From Amblyomma americanum (Eukaryota > Arthropoda > Arachnida > Ixodida > Ixodidae), in contig NC_135500.1 in NCBI RefSeq assembly GCF_052857255.1, positions 53,035,272-53,099,271 on the forward strand: DNA of 64,000 nt, read 5' to 3'. Made by a program: the position numbers and the translations under genes. The first letter of the stretch is position 1. Each line of letters opens with the position of its first letter. Below the pieces are notes generated by a model, which was not told the origin of the DNA, made no database searches, and saw only the letters and a program-made list of their open reading frames with translations. Positions 19,824 through 31,422 of this stretch are shown one piece after another.

Positions 19824-20167
19824 GTTAGGATTGCTTATTCTGCCGGCAGTTTCCCCGCCGTAGCGTCCCTTCTATGTTAAGAATGTCCTAAAGCCTGTCG
19901 CATCTACCCCGCTATGCGCACAGTCTCTAATAATAGCACACATTCCTCTCCCGCAGTCACCATCTATGCACACAATCACTCCGCATAGTCTACGTCACAG
20001 TCCACTCCAGAAGTCACCATCTATGCACATATTCAGTCACAGTAGAACATAGGCCATTGTAGTGCCACCATCCATACACACATTCACTCAGCAGAAGGTA
20101 GTCCACTCTAGAAGACACCATCTGCACACACATTCTATCACAGCAGGAAACAGTCCGTTCCTGCTGT
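19824..20167 (-). repeat. LINE C 3' UTR with degenerate tandem repeats
   Basis: Between the ORF2 stop and the 3' tip are four or five diverged copies of a roughly 50-65 bp unit. On the plus strand each carries a version of CACCATCTATGCACACATTC (around 19956, 20019, 20069 and 20118). The tip has CTGCCGGCAG, a perfect 10-bp palindrome, probably part of the 3' RNA structure. Confidence 0.65.
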
Positions 20168-20169
20168 CA

Positions 20170-20913
20170 CTATTTAGAAACAAGATCCGTGTCCTGCAGA
20201 AATGTTAAAAGGAGGCGTGCAGCCTCCATTCTGCATGTCTTGTTTCCGCTCGGGTAGATAATGTGCTGTACTGTACTGTGACGGGTTCCTGTCTTCTTGA
20301 AGGAAGCGAACATCATATACCGTTCCGCGTTGTACTCTGAGTAGTACATAATATAATGTTCTATATCTCCGCACACACCACATTAAGAAGATAACAGAGA
20401 CGATGCCATGCCCGTCTTATGCATCCAGGCAGGAGTGTGAGCAGAGGCCGTGCTAATTCGATGTAGTCGAGTCGCCTGGAATCTCAGTCCCTTGGTCACA
20501 CATGGCTTGTGGGCGCACTCCACGGTGTACTGAAATGATCGAGCAGCGTTTTCCTGTATGAGAATTTTTCGATCTTGAGGTACTTTTCTTGGTGGATTCC
20601 TTGAGAGAGCTTTATGGGCGAGATTGTCTGCCACCTCATTACCGTTGACTCCTATGTGAGAGGGCATCCATTGCAAATACAGAGTAAAGCCTCTGCTGTG
20701 AAAATTCTCCACCAAGCGTAGAGAGCTTATAGGCAAGGCATCAGTAAGGAATCTGCACCCTAACCTCTGAAGGGCAGATTTTGAATCAGTTAGGATGACG
20801 ACAGGTTCAGCCGGACAAGACCGGAACTTCCGTAAAGCCGTCTCAATAGCAACTCTTTCAGCCGTTGTGGAGGATACGACTGCAGTAAATCGTACGGACC
20901 ACTTACAGTTCAA
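20170..20913 (-). pseudogene. LINE C RNase H and C-terminal domain
   Basis: RNase H motifs on the minus strand are ERVAIETALRKF, VVILTDSKSALQRLG (the TDS motif) and LQWMPSHIGVNGNEVADNLA. After a stop at about 20383 the same region continues as a C-terminal domain (CGVCGDIEHYIMYYSEYNAE, ending FLQDTDLVSK). That is the Cys/His-containing end seen in I-type ORF2. In the active form the RNase H would remove the RNA template strand. It is broken by at least one stop. Confidence 0.85.
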
Positions 20914-21055
20914 AAAAAGAATGTAAAAAGCCGCTGCGCTACCTTGTTTGTCCTTGTCCAGAGAACCATCCGTGAAAATTTGAAGATGGCGGGTATACTC
21001 TGTTTTTCATGTACGAGCGAACGCGTTGCGGCCAAAGGAGAGCTGCGCTTTGCGC

Positions 21056-22747
21056 TCACATGGGGAATTGTGACCTTACAGTCGAGGGTCGGAAAACCAA
21101 AGGAAGATTCAATCGTTTCCTTTGTCTTCGGACATTAAGGCCTAAAGAACTAAGAGTATTGAGTTCCAAGTATGCCTCCGACTCACATCTCTTGCAGAGC
21201 CGCTGGAGAAGGCATCGCCAAGCTACCGTCTCTCCTAGGGGGCCAAGATGCATTAGTAGCCTCTGAGAAGCGACAAGGATAAGAGGTTTCCATAGAGACT
21301 CATGAAGTACTGCCTTATTCGCAGCCGCCCGAGGAACTCCAATGGCTCTTCTTAGCCTCTTTCTGTGGACAACTTCGAGACGTTCAAGCTGTGATGCCGA
21401 TTTGGAAATTAAAGGCAATTGATACATTATGCGACTGACCACCAGCGTATCATGAAGTTTGACCATTGAAGAATTATGGTTTCCGCTTTCCTCACGTGCA
21501 ATTCTACGGATCGCATTGAGACGCGAAGATGAAACAATCGCGTCTGCAGCTTTTCGCCATTGTTGACGGGAGTGAATAATGACGCCCAGGAAACGCGTGT
21601 GGTTGAATTGACGGATGCAAGAGTGATCCAGGTCTTTCTTCAACCACGTTTTACGTCTCCCTACACCTGGAAACAGAGCAAAGCCGGATTTTTCCATTGA
21701 CAGCGACAATGCCACACCTTGAAGGTAAGCTTGTGCCGAAAGTAGAGCCTGTTGAGCTATCAGGGCTAATCGCTTGTGTTAGTAGCCGATAATCCAAATA
21801 CATATGTCGTCAGCATATATAGACATTCGCACTTGCCTGCAAATTTTGAAACGAATCCGGAAGGCCAGTTATTGCGACGTTAAAGAGAGTGAGGGGAAAA
21901 AAACTTCCTTCAGGCACCCTTTGTGATAGAACCACTTTGGTGCTTAAGGTACTCCCTAACGGTACACGAACCGCGCGATCGCTTATAAGCTGGTAAATGA
22001 ATCTTAATATATGGCCCTGTATGCCCATGACTTGCAAACTGTTTAGAATTGAGCTCTGAAGCACGTTGTCGTAAGCCTTCGCAACGTCAAGAAAAGTGGC
22101 TAAGGTGGAAAGGCCGAAAGCTCTCTGGTGTTCAATGTGACTGACCAAGTCTAGAACGCTGTCTTGGGCACTCAGACCTCGGCGGAATCCTGTCATACAT
22201 GTTGGCAGTGCCTTGCTGTCCTCAAGCCATTACGATAAGCGTTCATTTACCAGCTTTTTCTTCAACTTAGCTGCACAGGAGGTGAATGACAAAGGAAGAT
22301 ACGAGGCATGGCCCGTCATGTCTTTGCCAGGCTTCAGTACTTGAACTACATGGGCCACCTTTCACCTTTCATGATGAATGAACATCGCAAGTCTCCCAAC
22401 TTCGACTGATAAAGTTGAGGGGCTCCTTCATGAGTTCCAAGGGCAGATTATTCAGCATTTGATTGGTGATGCCGTCGGGGCCTGGTGCGCACCGACGCCA
22501 CTGGCCACTGAGCGCTATGAAGCTCACGAAGCGTGAACGGGACATCCATGATAGATCTGGAGGAAGCAGGTGGTGTATATACATCTATTCCAGAAACAGC
22601 ATGTACGAGTGCGTCTGCAATATCCTCTGCCAAGCAGGCAATATGTTTTTCCTTGCGTATTGCAACAGCTTCAGAAGGCTTCGAAAGGCGAGATTCTCCA
22701 GCAAGGCTGCCAATCACTCGGCATATTCGCGTCATCGGTGAGAACAC
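21056..22747 (-). pseudogene. LINE C reverse transcriptase, decayed
   Basis: Minus-strand motifs run in order: a linker at 22747-22448, TGFRRGLSAQDSVLDLVSHI, LSTLATFLDVAKAYDNV and LSQRVPEGSFFPLTLFNVAI. The catalytic box survives as a YICADD-like sequence near 21815, but a frameshift falls inside it. The thumb-like region (FNHTRFLGVIIHSRQQWRKA) and the connection to RNase H lie at 21715-21056. Multiple stops make it non-functional. Confidence 0.85.
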
Positions 22748-22977
22748 AATCAGACTAGCGCAGAATGAGGCTCATTTGAACCTGTAAAACTTGTTCGTGT
22801 GCCGTCGAATGGCAGAATTCAGCCTATTAAAGGTCGCCTTCAAGTCCCTGTCATCCTTCTTCCCCATGAGTTGGCGCTCCGCCCTTCTCTCTGCGCAAAG
22901 GTTCCTGAGTTTTAAATCCGGGGCCAGAAAATGATCATGTAGCTTGACCGCCGTAGTTGCTGCCAGCTTACTAGAAA

Positions 22978-23750
22978 TTATTTTATCAATAACACCCCCA
23001 AAACACGTTTTAGGTGTTCTATGTAATTTTTCCAGTTGACCACGTTGCTAACTTTAGGACCATGCATACGAAAGTCGGCAGCAAACACAAAAATCGAATA
23101 GTGATCATTTCCCATGCGGCCAGGGGCTGTTGAACACCTTACGCGGACGTCAGGTGAATGCAGTGGCAGGTCTATAGCTGTCGCTGAGGCTGGAGGCCGG
23201 AAGAAAGTGGGACTTCCATCATTGGCAACACACAGGTCCAAACTTTCAATAACGTCCACGAGTTTGCGTTCACAGGAATCCGTGTTCCTGTCCCCCCAGA
23301 CGTCATGATGAGCGCTGAAATCACCGTAGATAATTCGAGGAGCTGGTCAGCGGTCGCAGAGCTGCAGCAGAAACAAATCCAATGCGACCTAATTCCGCGG
23401 GACAAGTACACGAATGCAATAGAAAGGGTTCGAAAGCCGAACTGTATTCTCAGAGCCGCTACCTCAATGTCGTCTGTGCAAATATCGGCAACACTTAAAG
23501 AAACATGCGGAATTTCCCTTCTTACGTAAAGCGCATCACTTCCTGCAGCAAATGACTTTATGCTGCAGTTTTTATGGGCGACATATCAAGTAAAAAAACT
23601 CCCGCTTGGCAGGCAAGCTTCGGACAGGGCCAATATTTTAACACAAGTCTCTTTCAAGAATAGTTCTCGTTCAGCTAACCGGCTTAAAATCCCAGCGCAA
23701 TAACATTGCAATATAAAAGGCACTTTTCGGTGCATATTAGATCCGCGAGG
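22978..23750 (-). pseudogene. LINE C endonuclease, decayed
   Basis: The minus strand encodes ILSRLAERELFLKETCVKIL near the start, LYVRREIPHVSLSVADICTD, then RIIYGDFSAHHDVWGG (APE-type GDFxAHH block) and LDLCVANDGSPTFFRP, with GNDHYSIFV at the end. Several frame changes are present. Confidence 0.8.
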
Positions 23751-24232
23751 TTTAGCCCCATTCATATTAGATCACAAGGAAGTTCGCTGCGAAGGTGGTA
23801 ATTAGAGACTCAAAAGAAAGCGCCCGCTGTAGAAAGTTCTTCAGGTTACCAGGCGCCATCGCTCGAACATGTGAACGTAGAGCCCCAAACAAAACATGAA
23901 GAAGGTCAAACATACCTTGATTTTTGATCTCCTTATGTTGCGCAACACACTCACAAAATCGACAAAAGATGCTGACGGGGAGACACTCTTGTCCGCAGTA
24001 ACTTCTTTCTTAGTCACTTGTGCATATGAGAGTCTTCCTTGCCATCGAGACTGGCTGTGATCCGGTCGCTCAGGAACATGGGCAATTATTGCTGAGGTCG
24101 AACAACCGACTCGCGTGCAATGAACCTTGGCGTCTTGCTGGACTCAGGTCTCTTAGGGACATTGTTGAGTAACGCAACGTCAGACTCCAACAGTGGGAAC
24201 TCGTCTCATCCTGGGACAGGCGTGTCAGTCAG

Positions 24233-24423
24233 TTAGGTTTTGGGACCAGCAATAAAGGATATTCTACGGTGCAAACAACTCACACGGAAGGGGCAGCCTC
24301 TGAAACTCGCTGGATGATCACGACCGCAATTGGCGCAAGCAAAATCGGCCTTACAGGTTTCAAAGTCGTGGTCGCCTCCGCACCGCTTACAGCGTCGATC
24401 CTTTGTGCTAACTTTGGCCACGT
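24233..24423 (-). pseudogene. LINE C ORF1, zinc-knuckle part (3' side of the split)
   Basis: The minus strand reads KVSTKDRRCKRCGGDHDFET, then CKADFACANCGRDHPASFRG: two zinc knuckles of a Gag-like ORF1. It continues directly from RCQRFGHVAK at 29738-29770 once LINE D is removed. ORF1 protein of I-type LINEs binds the element RNA. A frame opened on the plus strand here (24269 on) is antisense to this and runs into LINE D, so it is an artefact. Confidence 0.88.
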
Positions 24424-24595
24424 TGAAGACGACGAAGTTGTTCTGTATAAGAACGCTGCTTTGACGTCTCTGCAGTTTTTAGTAATTTGTGCTATAATCA
24501 GGGAGGCGCCGCTCCTTTTTTGCCACGGCAATGGAAGTGGAGGCTGGTTGGCCTCTATTGTAACCCGGTGGGTCGGCAGCAGCCGCCCAGAGAAA

Positions 24596-25923
24596 GCGCT
24601 GCACCGCCAGAGTGACTCGAGCAGCCAGGGCACTGTTGTGTACTCGGTGCCAAGTGTAGACTCCTCGTCCTCGGCCGACGACGGTTTCATACCGGTTGTT
24701 GGCAAGAAGGCCAAGCGCAGACTGCGTAGACAAGCCGAATCGTCCTCATCGAGCACGTCAATGGTGTCCTCATCAAGAACGCTAACGATCATCATGGCGC
24801 AAAGTTCCTCGGCGCATACAGCCTTGTTTGTGCCGTTGAACTCAACGGACAACTTGAACCTCCGGAACAGGCAAGCCATTTCTATTTATCTGGAGAGCCT
24901 CGTACCGAGAGGCATCAAAGCTGTCAGAATAAACCCGTTCAAAAACGCCATTGTTATTGATGTGGTGGAGCAGAGTGCACTAGAGAGTTTAACCGATATT
25001 ACCAAACTTGGCAACATCAGTGTACGCCCCCTTATTTTCCAGGACAGCACCACTACGGCTGGCGTAATCTACAACGTCGACATCGCCACCTGTGACGCAG
25101 ATTTACCCATGTTGATCAGGCCGGCAACCAACGGCATTTCCATCATTCAAGTTCAGCGCTTAGGGAGATCTACATGCATCAAGCTGACCTTCTAGTGTGA
25201 CTGCATACCATCGTACGTGAAGGTTGGACACTTTCGTCATCCAGTTCGGCCTTTTGTGCCTAAGCCCCTTCAATGCAGGAAGTGCATGAGGACCGGCCAC
25301 GTGAGCGGCTTCTGCATCAACTGTATCGTGTATGCTCCGAGTCACGCAGCAGTGACGTTTGCCGCGCGACTACCTTGAAGTGCGCCAGCTGCCACGGCCC
25401 TCATGACTCTTTCTCGAAAGACTGCCCCCGTCTAAAGACCGAGCGGGCGGTACTGAAACAAATGGCGCGAGACAATTCTACGGACAAAGAAGCCGCCGCA
25501 AACGTTCGACGACGTCGTTCGCGTCGCCGAACGTCGTCAAAGAAAGCAGTCACATTTGTGAAGAATGCCCCCAACGCAACTGCAGCTTGTCCGCCTCCAC
25601 TAAAAACCGTACCAAATCAAGGGAGCCCGGCGCTTGGTGAGGCTGGACCTTCTTCCTCAGATGCAACTTGGCCACCACTGCCAAAGCCTTCTATGCCTAC
25701 TGTGTCAGGGATGTTGGCACACTCAGGGCAGTGTGCAGCGTCTACGACTGATCCTGCCAACAGGCACGATCTAGGCCATGGCCCAAATATGCAAGTGATT
25801 GTAATGCTAATGTCACTAATGAATGCTATGCGCGCTCTGCTTTCCAGCCTACGCACGCCAGCAGCAAATAGCGCACTTCAAGTGCTGGGCACGCTACATC
25901 CAGTTCTTGCGGCTGTACAGTAG
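24596..25923 (+). pseudogene. LINE D ORF1 (Gag-like)
   Basis: The first frame runs to 25195 and contains a Ser-rich basic region (PVVGKKAKRRLRRQAESSSS) and a globular part (PRGIKAVRINPFKNAIVIDV, then GISIIQVQRLGRSTCIKLTF). After a frame change at 25195-25270, CRKCMRTGHVSGFC-like residues and CASCHGPHDSFSKDCP form zinc knuckles. A Ser/Pro-rich C-terminus ends at the TAG at 25921-25923. The true start is uncertain; the frame upstream of about 24580 is partly LINE C antisense. Confidence 0.75.
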
Positions 25924-25931
25924 AAGGCATC

Positions 25932-26674
25932 ATGGCTCCTTCGGACCTGTCTTTTTAAAAGAAAGTCTAGCAAGCTTTCATTTTTCAATGGAATGCTCGT
26001 GGACTCCAGTCCCGGATTTCCGATTTACGGCACTACGTCTACGAGAATCAGTTCCCCATTCCTGTGATTTGTGAACCGAAGACACCGGAAATTTTGCGAA
26101 TATACGGTTACGAGGCATTTGCATTACCCACGCGCAACAGATCAAGCAAGGTCATTGTCTACATTTGACGTGAACTTACATGTGTGCAACATTCAGTTCC
26201 CCCGAAGACAATCAGCACGTTTGCCTGACAGTGAGGAGCCGAGACCTGACGTTTACGCTTCTGGCGGTGTACTTGGCGTCGTCAAGTCGTTTCTACGCCA
26301 GAAGGTTGAGTAGTTTGATGGCAGCAACACCTGCTCTGCGGGTCAATATGAATGACTTCAATGCTCATCACACCATGTGTGGAGGCGTTAGGATGGAAGT
26401 TAGGGGAAGACAGGTTGTGTCCTTCGCCTCTGATCATGACCTCCGGTGCCTTAATGACGGAAGCCCGACCTATATTCGAGGGGTGACCTATAGCAGCTGC
26501 TTGGACTTGACTTTCGTTTCACAGTGTCTTACCAACAGCGTCCGGTGGTTTTCGGAAGTAGAAACCCATGGCACCGTCCATATCCCAACCTATCTGATTA
26601 TTACCGGTCATTCCACATTTTCCCCAGCCACGTGTAGCAGCGCATTGACTAGACAGTTTTTTAATTACTTATAG
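25932..26674 (+). pseudogene. LINE D endonuclease
   Basis: ORF2 begins at an ATG 8 bases after the ORF1 stop (25932) but is soon out of frame. The endonuclease is read as FPIPVICEPKTPEILRIYGY, LTFTLLAVYLASSSRFYARR, NMNDFNAHHTMCGGVRM and LRCLNDGSPTYIRGVTYSS. In the GDFNAHH block the Gly is Asn and the Asp is kept. The end near 26600 has THGTVHIPTYLIITG in place of the usual SDH region. Confidence 0.78.
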
Positions 26675-26955
26675 AGGCTGAGGGCTTCTCTACCGGTCTT
26701 GAAAAAAACATTAAGGAGGCCATGAAACACGCCACCTGCCCCTTTAACCATGTCGCTAACTACACCGATTTTGACTTCGAATTGCAGTGACAGCGATCAC
26801 AACGGCGCAGGGCAGAGCGCAGATACCGACGCAAAAAGTCGCGCCTAGACCTAAGATATGCTAGACACGTACAGAAAAAGATTCAGCGCAGAATTAAGGC
26901 ACTGCAAACACAACGCTGGAGGACATTTTGCCAAACACTTGATCCACGGAAACCT

Positions 26956-28382
26956 TTGTCACGCGTTTGGAGTGTAACTCGGGGTCTTCGCACATCACCT
27001 CAACAGCACTACCTGTTCAAATCCGTAGCGCTCCCCCAAAGGCGCAGTGTGGTTGAGGTAGCCGAAGATTTCTGCGCAAGAATAACAGGCCCTCCAAATC
27101 CAGGCGCAACGCTGCACTGCAACAATGTTCCACCCTTCCGGGATTCTCGGATAGATGTACTATTTTCCATGGAAGAACTTGAGGCTGCGCTGGCTTGTTG
27201 TAGAAGGTCATCATCACCAAGGCCCGATGGAGTGATGTACTCCGCACTTGCCAACATTGACCAAGAAGCTCGACGGGCTCTTTTGGACACTTATAACAAA
27301 TCACAGAGTGCTGGCATAGTTCCTCATGATTGGAAGACCAGTCGTCTGGTTCCACTTCTTAAGCCGGGGAAATCACCGCTCGACGTTTCATCATACCGTT
27401 CAATTGAACTCGCCAGCTGCTTCGGCAAAGTCGTGGAATGCTGCTCACACGCAATGGTACTTGGAGCGATATCAGATTTATCCAACTTTCATGGTTGGGT
27501 TCCGACGGGGCCGCTCTTCTATCGACAGCGTGGTGGACCTTGTAACGTCGATGCAACATAGCAAGAGTTTGAAAAGATTGACCGTGGCATTGTTTTTGGA
27601 TATCAAGGGTGCGTACGACAAAAGTAACGCATCAGGCCATTTTGGACGCAATGGAAGCTACTGAGATCGGAGGCCGCACGTTATGCTGGATACGCAGCTA
27701 TTTATCAGAGAGGTAGTCTTTTGTCCTGACTGTGGACAGAGCAACGTCCTTACACCGAAATTCGCGCGGAGTTCCTCAAGGTGGAGTGCTGAGCACAGTT
27801 CTCTTCAACCTTGCTCTCATCGGCCTGGTCGACGTATTGCCAAAATCTGCTCAGATCTCTGTATATGCAGATGATACCTGTATTTGGGCATCAGGGGTGA
27901 CCCATCCTCAAGTTCGTGCAAGACTCCATAAGGTGGCATCGATATTGACATCTTATCTTCGCTTGCAGGGCCTTGACATTTCGACCGAAAAGTGTTCACT
28001 TGTGGCGTTCACATGCAAAAAAATGTCACGTTACACCATTCGCATCAATGGCGAAGCCATTCCCTATGAGAGAAGCCACAGATTCTTTGGTGTTGTCATC
28101 GACAGGAACCTCTTCTGGAGTTCACATATCTACGGCATGAGAAAGAGACTAATTGCGATTGTCCATGTCCTCTCCTTCCTCGGGGAAACTCCTTTTGCGC
28201 ATCAGTGCGCTCGATGCTACAACTGTACCGTTCCCTATTTGTGGGCTACATGCGGTACAGTCTTTCGATATTCAGTTTCATTAGAAAGACAAATATCAAG
28301 ACTCTTCAAAGTGTGCAAGCGCAAGCTCTCCATATCTGCCTTGGACTGCCTACATGTGCATCACCAGCAGCAACTGTTCTAG
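26956..28382 (+). pseudogene. LINE D reverse transcriptase
   Basis: Motifs in order: SSSPRPDGVMYSALANIDQE, WKTSRLVPLLKPGKSPLDVS, MVGFRRGRSSIDSVVDLVTS, VALFLDIKGAYDKS, NSRGVPQGGVLSTVLFNLAL and ISVYADDTCIWASGV with an intact YADD box (about 27865). The palm-thumb part is FFGVVIDRNLFWSSHI. Four frame changes separate the blocks, near 27470, 27660, 27790 and 28200. Confidence 0.88.
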
Positions 28383-29590
28383 TTGCTCGGAAACATCCTG
28401 TTACTACATACATTGCTGTTGACACCATGAGAACGCATATTAGGCACCTCACACGGGTTCCCTGTCATCACCTCGCAACAATACCAATAAATAGGCCGCG
28501 TACTGCATTCGCCACAGCCATTGAAGCCCATTGCGCATATTTTCCATCGGAGTTCTTTCCTGCGTCAAGACCGTGCTCAGCCTTATGGAGTCGTCATGAA
28601 CCCTCGGGATCACCTCTATATTCCTGGCATTACGAAGGAAGCTTGTGTATGACTGCCCGCTCTCAAACAACTGACATTGAATCACCTGCATTCTTACCGC
28701 AGACACCGCATACATGTTTACAGAGATGGATCAGTTCACTCGACCAGTTCTACGGGTTCGGTGGTGATACCGGCCAGATCCAACTTCATAAAAGTGAAGA
28801 CGACCTATCTAACACCTTCAACTGGTGCGGAGCTCGCAGCCGTACGGGCTCGGTAGAGTTCATAAGTGAAGAACTTCCACATGACTCGACGGTTTTCACC
28901 GACTCTAAAGCAGCTCTTCAAGCCCTGCAAGCTGCGTTACGCCGCGGGTCGCAGAAACAACTTGTTGCTGAGATCCGTCTACTGTACCACGACACCGTAT
29001 CCAAAGGTCATGACATCATTTTTCAATGGCTGTCAGGATACTGTGTTATCAACGGTAATCACCAGGCCGATGCAGCTGCGCCTTCTGCTCACAACAACGG
29101 AGTTTCAGTGAGGATCCCAATATCAAGACCTGACGCTGCGTGTGGGCTTCGCCTTTTGGCCCTGGAGCTCACACTTTCAGCGTGGAACACGGGAGAGTTT
29201 TGCAACCTCCGCCTCAAGGCACTGGTCCCTGGACTGCGCCTTCCTATTCCACGTAACTTAGCACGTCGCGACGCAACATTGTTATGCCCTTTAAGGATCG
29301 GTGTTGATTTTACCAACCACTATGCTTTCTGTATGGGGATGGCCGACAGTCCTTCCTGTGAAAGCTGCGGTTGTGAGGAGACCATCGCTCATCTTCTCTG
29401 TGAGTGGCCTGCAATTGCGAGTGCAAGACATACACTGTGTTGTTGTGTTGTGCCCTGGACCGCCTCTATCCTCGCCCATTGACAGAGCAAAAGATCCTCG
29501 GTCCGTGGCCACAGCAGTCGACTGCCCTTAAGGCATACAAGACACTCTTTGCCTACTTGAGAGCGACTGGAATGAGTGACAAATTGTGAC
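28205..29590 (+). pseudogene. LINE D RT thumb, RNase H and C-terminus
   Basis: A long frame (28205-29482) covers the RT-RNase H connection (ALHICLGLPTCASPAATVLV). It then runs into RNase H: SVEFISEELPHDSTVFTDSK with the TDSK motif, and IIFQWLSGYCVINGNHQADA, where the usual PxHxG has become SGYCVI. The end carries CESCGCEETIAHLLCEWPA, the Cys/His motif of I-type ORF2. The last stretch (ILGPWPQQSTALKAYKTLFA, ending MSDKL) is in another frame and stops at 29587-29589. Confidence 0.85.
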
Positions 29591-29737
29591 AGAATTGTGC
29601 GTGTGTATGTGTTGTGCCTTTTTTCCTTTCTCCCTTCCTCCTCTTAGTCGCCTAATTCCTCTTCCCCAGTGCAGGGTAGCCAACCGTAACCGCTTTCTGA
29701 TTAACATCCCTACCTTTCCCTCCTCCTCTTTATCTAT

Positions 29738-30550
29738 CTTTGGCCACGTGGCCAAAACGTTGGCATCTAAAACACCATGGAGGTGCTTCAGTGAAGTCGG
29801 CCACTGCGTGTTTTGTGAATCCCAGATCAATTTTTTCGAAACGCTCTGAGTTGGGAGCGAATGTCAACAAGATAGAGTTGGTAGGTTTCGCAGCCCATTC
29901 TTTTCCTGGAGACTCCACACAACGCACAAGTCGTTTCACGTGCAGAACACCTTGTGGTTTCAACAAATCAAGTAGGCGCGTTCTGAATACCACTTTAATA
30001 CACCCTTAATAACACTGGTGTTCTTCATGTAGGAATGGGGCAACCGCACGTTAACTTTGTTGCCAAAAATCTGAGAGGTCTGCAGGAGCTTGTCAACCTC
30101 CTCTTCCGTCGATAAATCCAGCTGAAGAGCCCCGTGCATGTTGAACCGACTACGCATCGGAGCTGATCACAGCAGTGATTGAATGGCCGCGAAAAGTAAC
30201 ATGGGATTCCTTTCTCATAAATCAACCACTTTCTCTGAGGGCTCATCCACTACCGGGATCCCGACCGTTCGTTGCTTGCGATGACTCACCAACTTGAAGC
30301 CCTCGTTGCCCACGTCAGCCATATCGGCCACTGACTCGTCACCGTCTACAGTCGTTGACTCATCCCCACTGAGCCATGAGGTCTCACTGGACGGGTGGTC
30401 GTCTCCATGTTCTGGTCGCCCCATAGCCTGGGAAGCCATGACCATTCCAGCCTCATTAGATTGTCGTGGTCCTTTTAGACTTTCCGGCGCCGGAGCAGCC
30501 GTACTCTTCCCATAGGGACAGTACCGCCTTGAAGATGCTGCCGTCCTCAA
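29738..30550 (-). pseudogene. LINE C ORF1, 5' part
   Basis: The minus strand starts near MRTAASSRRYCPYGKSTAAP and shows a variable acidic N-terminal region. A conserved part follows (FNMHGALQLDLSTEEEVDKL, then NKVNVRLPHSYMKNTSVIKG), and then FRTRLLDLLKPQGVLHVKRL and WCFRCQRFGHVAK, the first zinc knuckle, cut by LINE D. A frame change lies near 30150-30240. It is joined to the 24233-24423 segment by frame and homology. Confidence 0.82.
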
Positions 30551-30660
30551 ATATTCAAATAAAGCAAGGTAAATTAGGCAAAATTATACAAAGAAACAGG
30601 GCTGAGGTGACAATAGGTCGATATACATCCTCGTCTTCTTCTTCCTCAGCAAAGTTATGA

Positions 30661-31013
30661 TCACACGCGGCGCATGTGAACTCTAATTTCGACCGTACAA
30701 GGTTAATTAAGAAAGTCGATTTTTAGAACAGGAGCTAAAGTAAGGTTACGGCGCAAGTAACCTAACACTTGATTAGCTGAATTAATGACATTGTGAACGC
30801 AATGCAACCAGGTGCAATCTTTACTGAAGTGGATGGCGAGATATTTCACTACGAGAGAAACTCCGAAGTTCTCCTGTGTCCCAGTCCGTAATTTCTATGT
30901 CACTGGTAAATAGCAAAAGGATGGAAAGCAGAGCTTGATGCCCCTTAAGTTTTCCCGAGATCTGAGCAGCTCGAGGACGAGAGAGGACAAACAGATGCAC
31001 AAAAATAAGGTCT
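30661..31013. other. No feature recognised
   Basis: This stretch lies between the approximate 5' end of LINE C and the miniature LTR element. No coding or repeat signal is seen; part may be LINE C 5' UTR. Confidence 0.4.
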
Positions 31014-31017
31014 ATAT

Positions 31018-31422
31018 TGTTACATGACGCCCAACCGAAGAATGAGACGAGATGACTGACGGCAATGAGATGATTTATTGGCCGCTGGCCTAATAATATT
31101 ATTAATTGGTTTTGGGGGAAAGTAAATGGCGCAGTATCTGTCTCATATATCGTTGGACACCTGAACCGCTCCGTAAGTAAAGGAATAAAAGAGGGAGTGA
31201 AAGAACAAAGGAAGAAAGAGGTGCCGTAGTGGAGGGCTCCGGAATAATTTCGACCACCTGGGGATCTTTAACGTGCACTGACATCACACAGCACACGGGC
31301 GCCTTAGCATTTTCCCTCCATAAAAACGCAGCCGCTGCAGTCGTGTTCGAACCCGGGAACTCCGCTCGCCTTGCGCGAGCGCCCCTGCCCGCTCCACTGC
31401 ACAGTTCGTCTTCTTCGTCAAA
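31018..31422 (-). repeat. Left LTR of the miniature element, split by a SINE
   Basis: LTR sequence occupies 31018-31092 and about 31368-31422. Joined, it aligns with the right copy (GATGACTGACGG, GGCCGCTGGCCTA, then CCACTGCACAGTTCGTC in both). Confidence 0.85.
31093..31367 (-). mobile_element. tRNA-derived SINE, (TAA)n-tailed, 5'-truncated
   Basis: It has the same body as SINE copy 1, with a short TAA-rich tail at the left and a B-box-like GTGTTCGAACCC near 31344. The A box is absent. The right LTR at 33595-33625 gives the empty-site sequence GGCCTAGCGCGAG, and GCCTA/GCCTT flank the SINE as a possible short duplication. Confidence 0.85.

Larger units (their letters stand above)
24424..29737 (+). 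mobile_element. LINE D, I-clade-like, near full length, inserted in LINE C
   Basis: The 5.3-kb insertion is flanked by the 12-bp direct repeat CTTTGGCCACGT at 24412-24423 and 29738-29749. It contains a 5' leader, ORF1 with zinc knuckles, endonuclease, RT, RNase H, a C-terminal Cys/His motif and a pyrimidine-rich 3' UTR (GCAGGGTAGCCAACCG near 29672). No poly(A) tail is present; it ends TTTATCTAT. Orientation is opposite to LINE C. Several frameshifts have accumulated. Confidence 0.92.
19824..30660 (-). mobile_element. LINE C, I-clade-like, interrupted by LINE D
   Basis: On the minus strand the order is 5' region and ORF1 start (30660-29738), the insertion of LINE D (29737-24424), ORF1 zinc-knuckle region (24423-about 23800), endonuclease, RT, RNase H and C-terminal Cys/His region (to about 20170), then a 3' UTR ending near 19824. 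Removing LINE D and one copy of its 12-bp target duplication restores the ORF1 frame exactly. The RNase H domain places it in the I group of LINEs. The 5' limit is approximate. Its 3' tip (CTGCCGGCAGAATAAGCAA on the minus strand) recurs near 60408. Confidence 0.85.

Noticed and set aside
24269..25195. Novel 308-residue host protein
   Set aside because: The frame crosses the LINE C/LINE D insertion junction, and its N-terminal part is antisense to zinc-knuckle codons.
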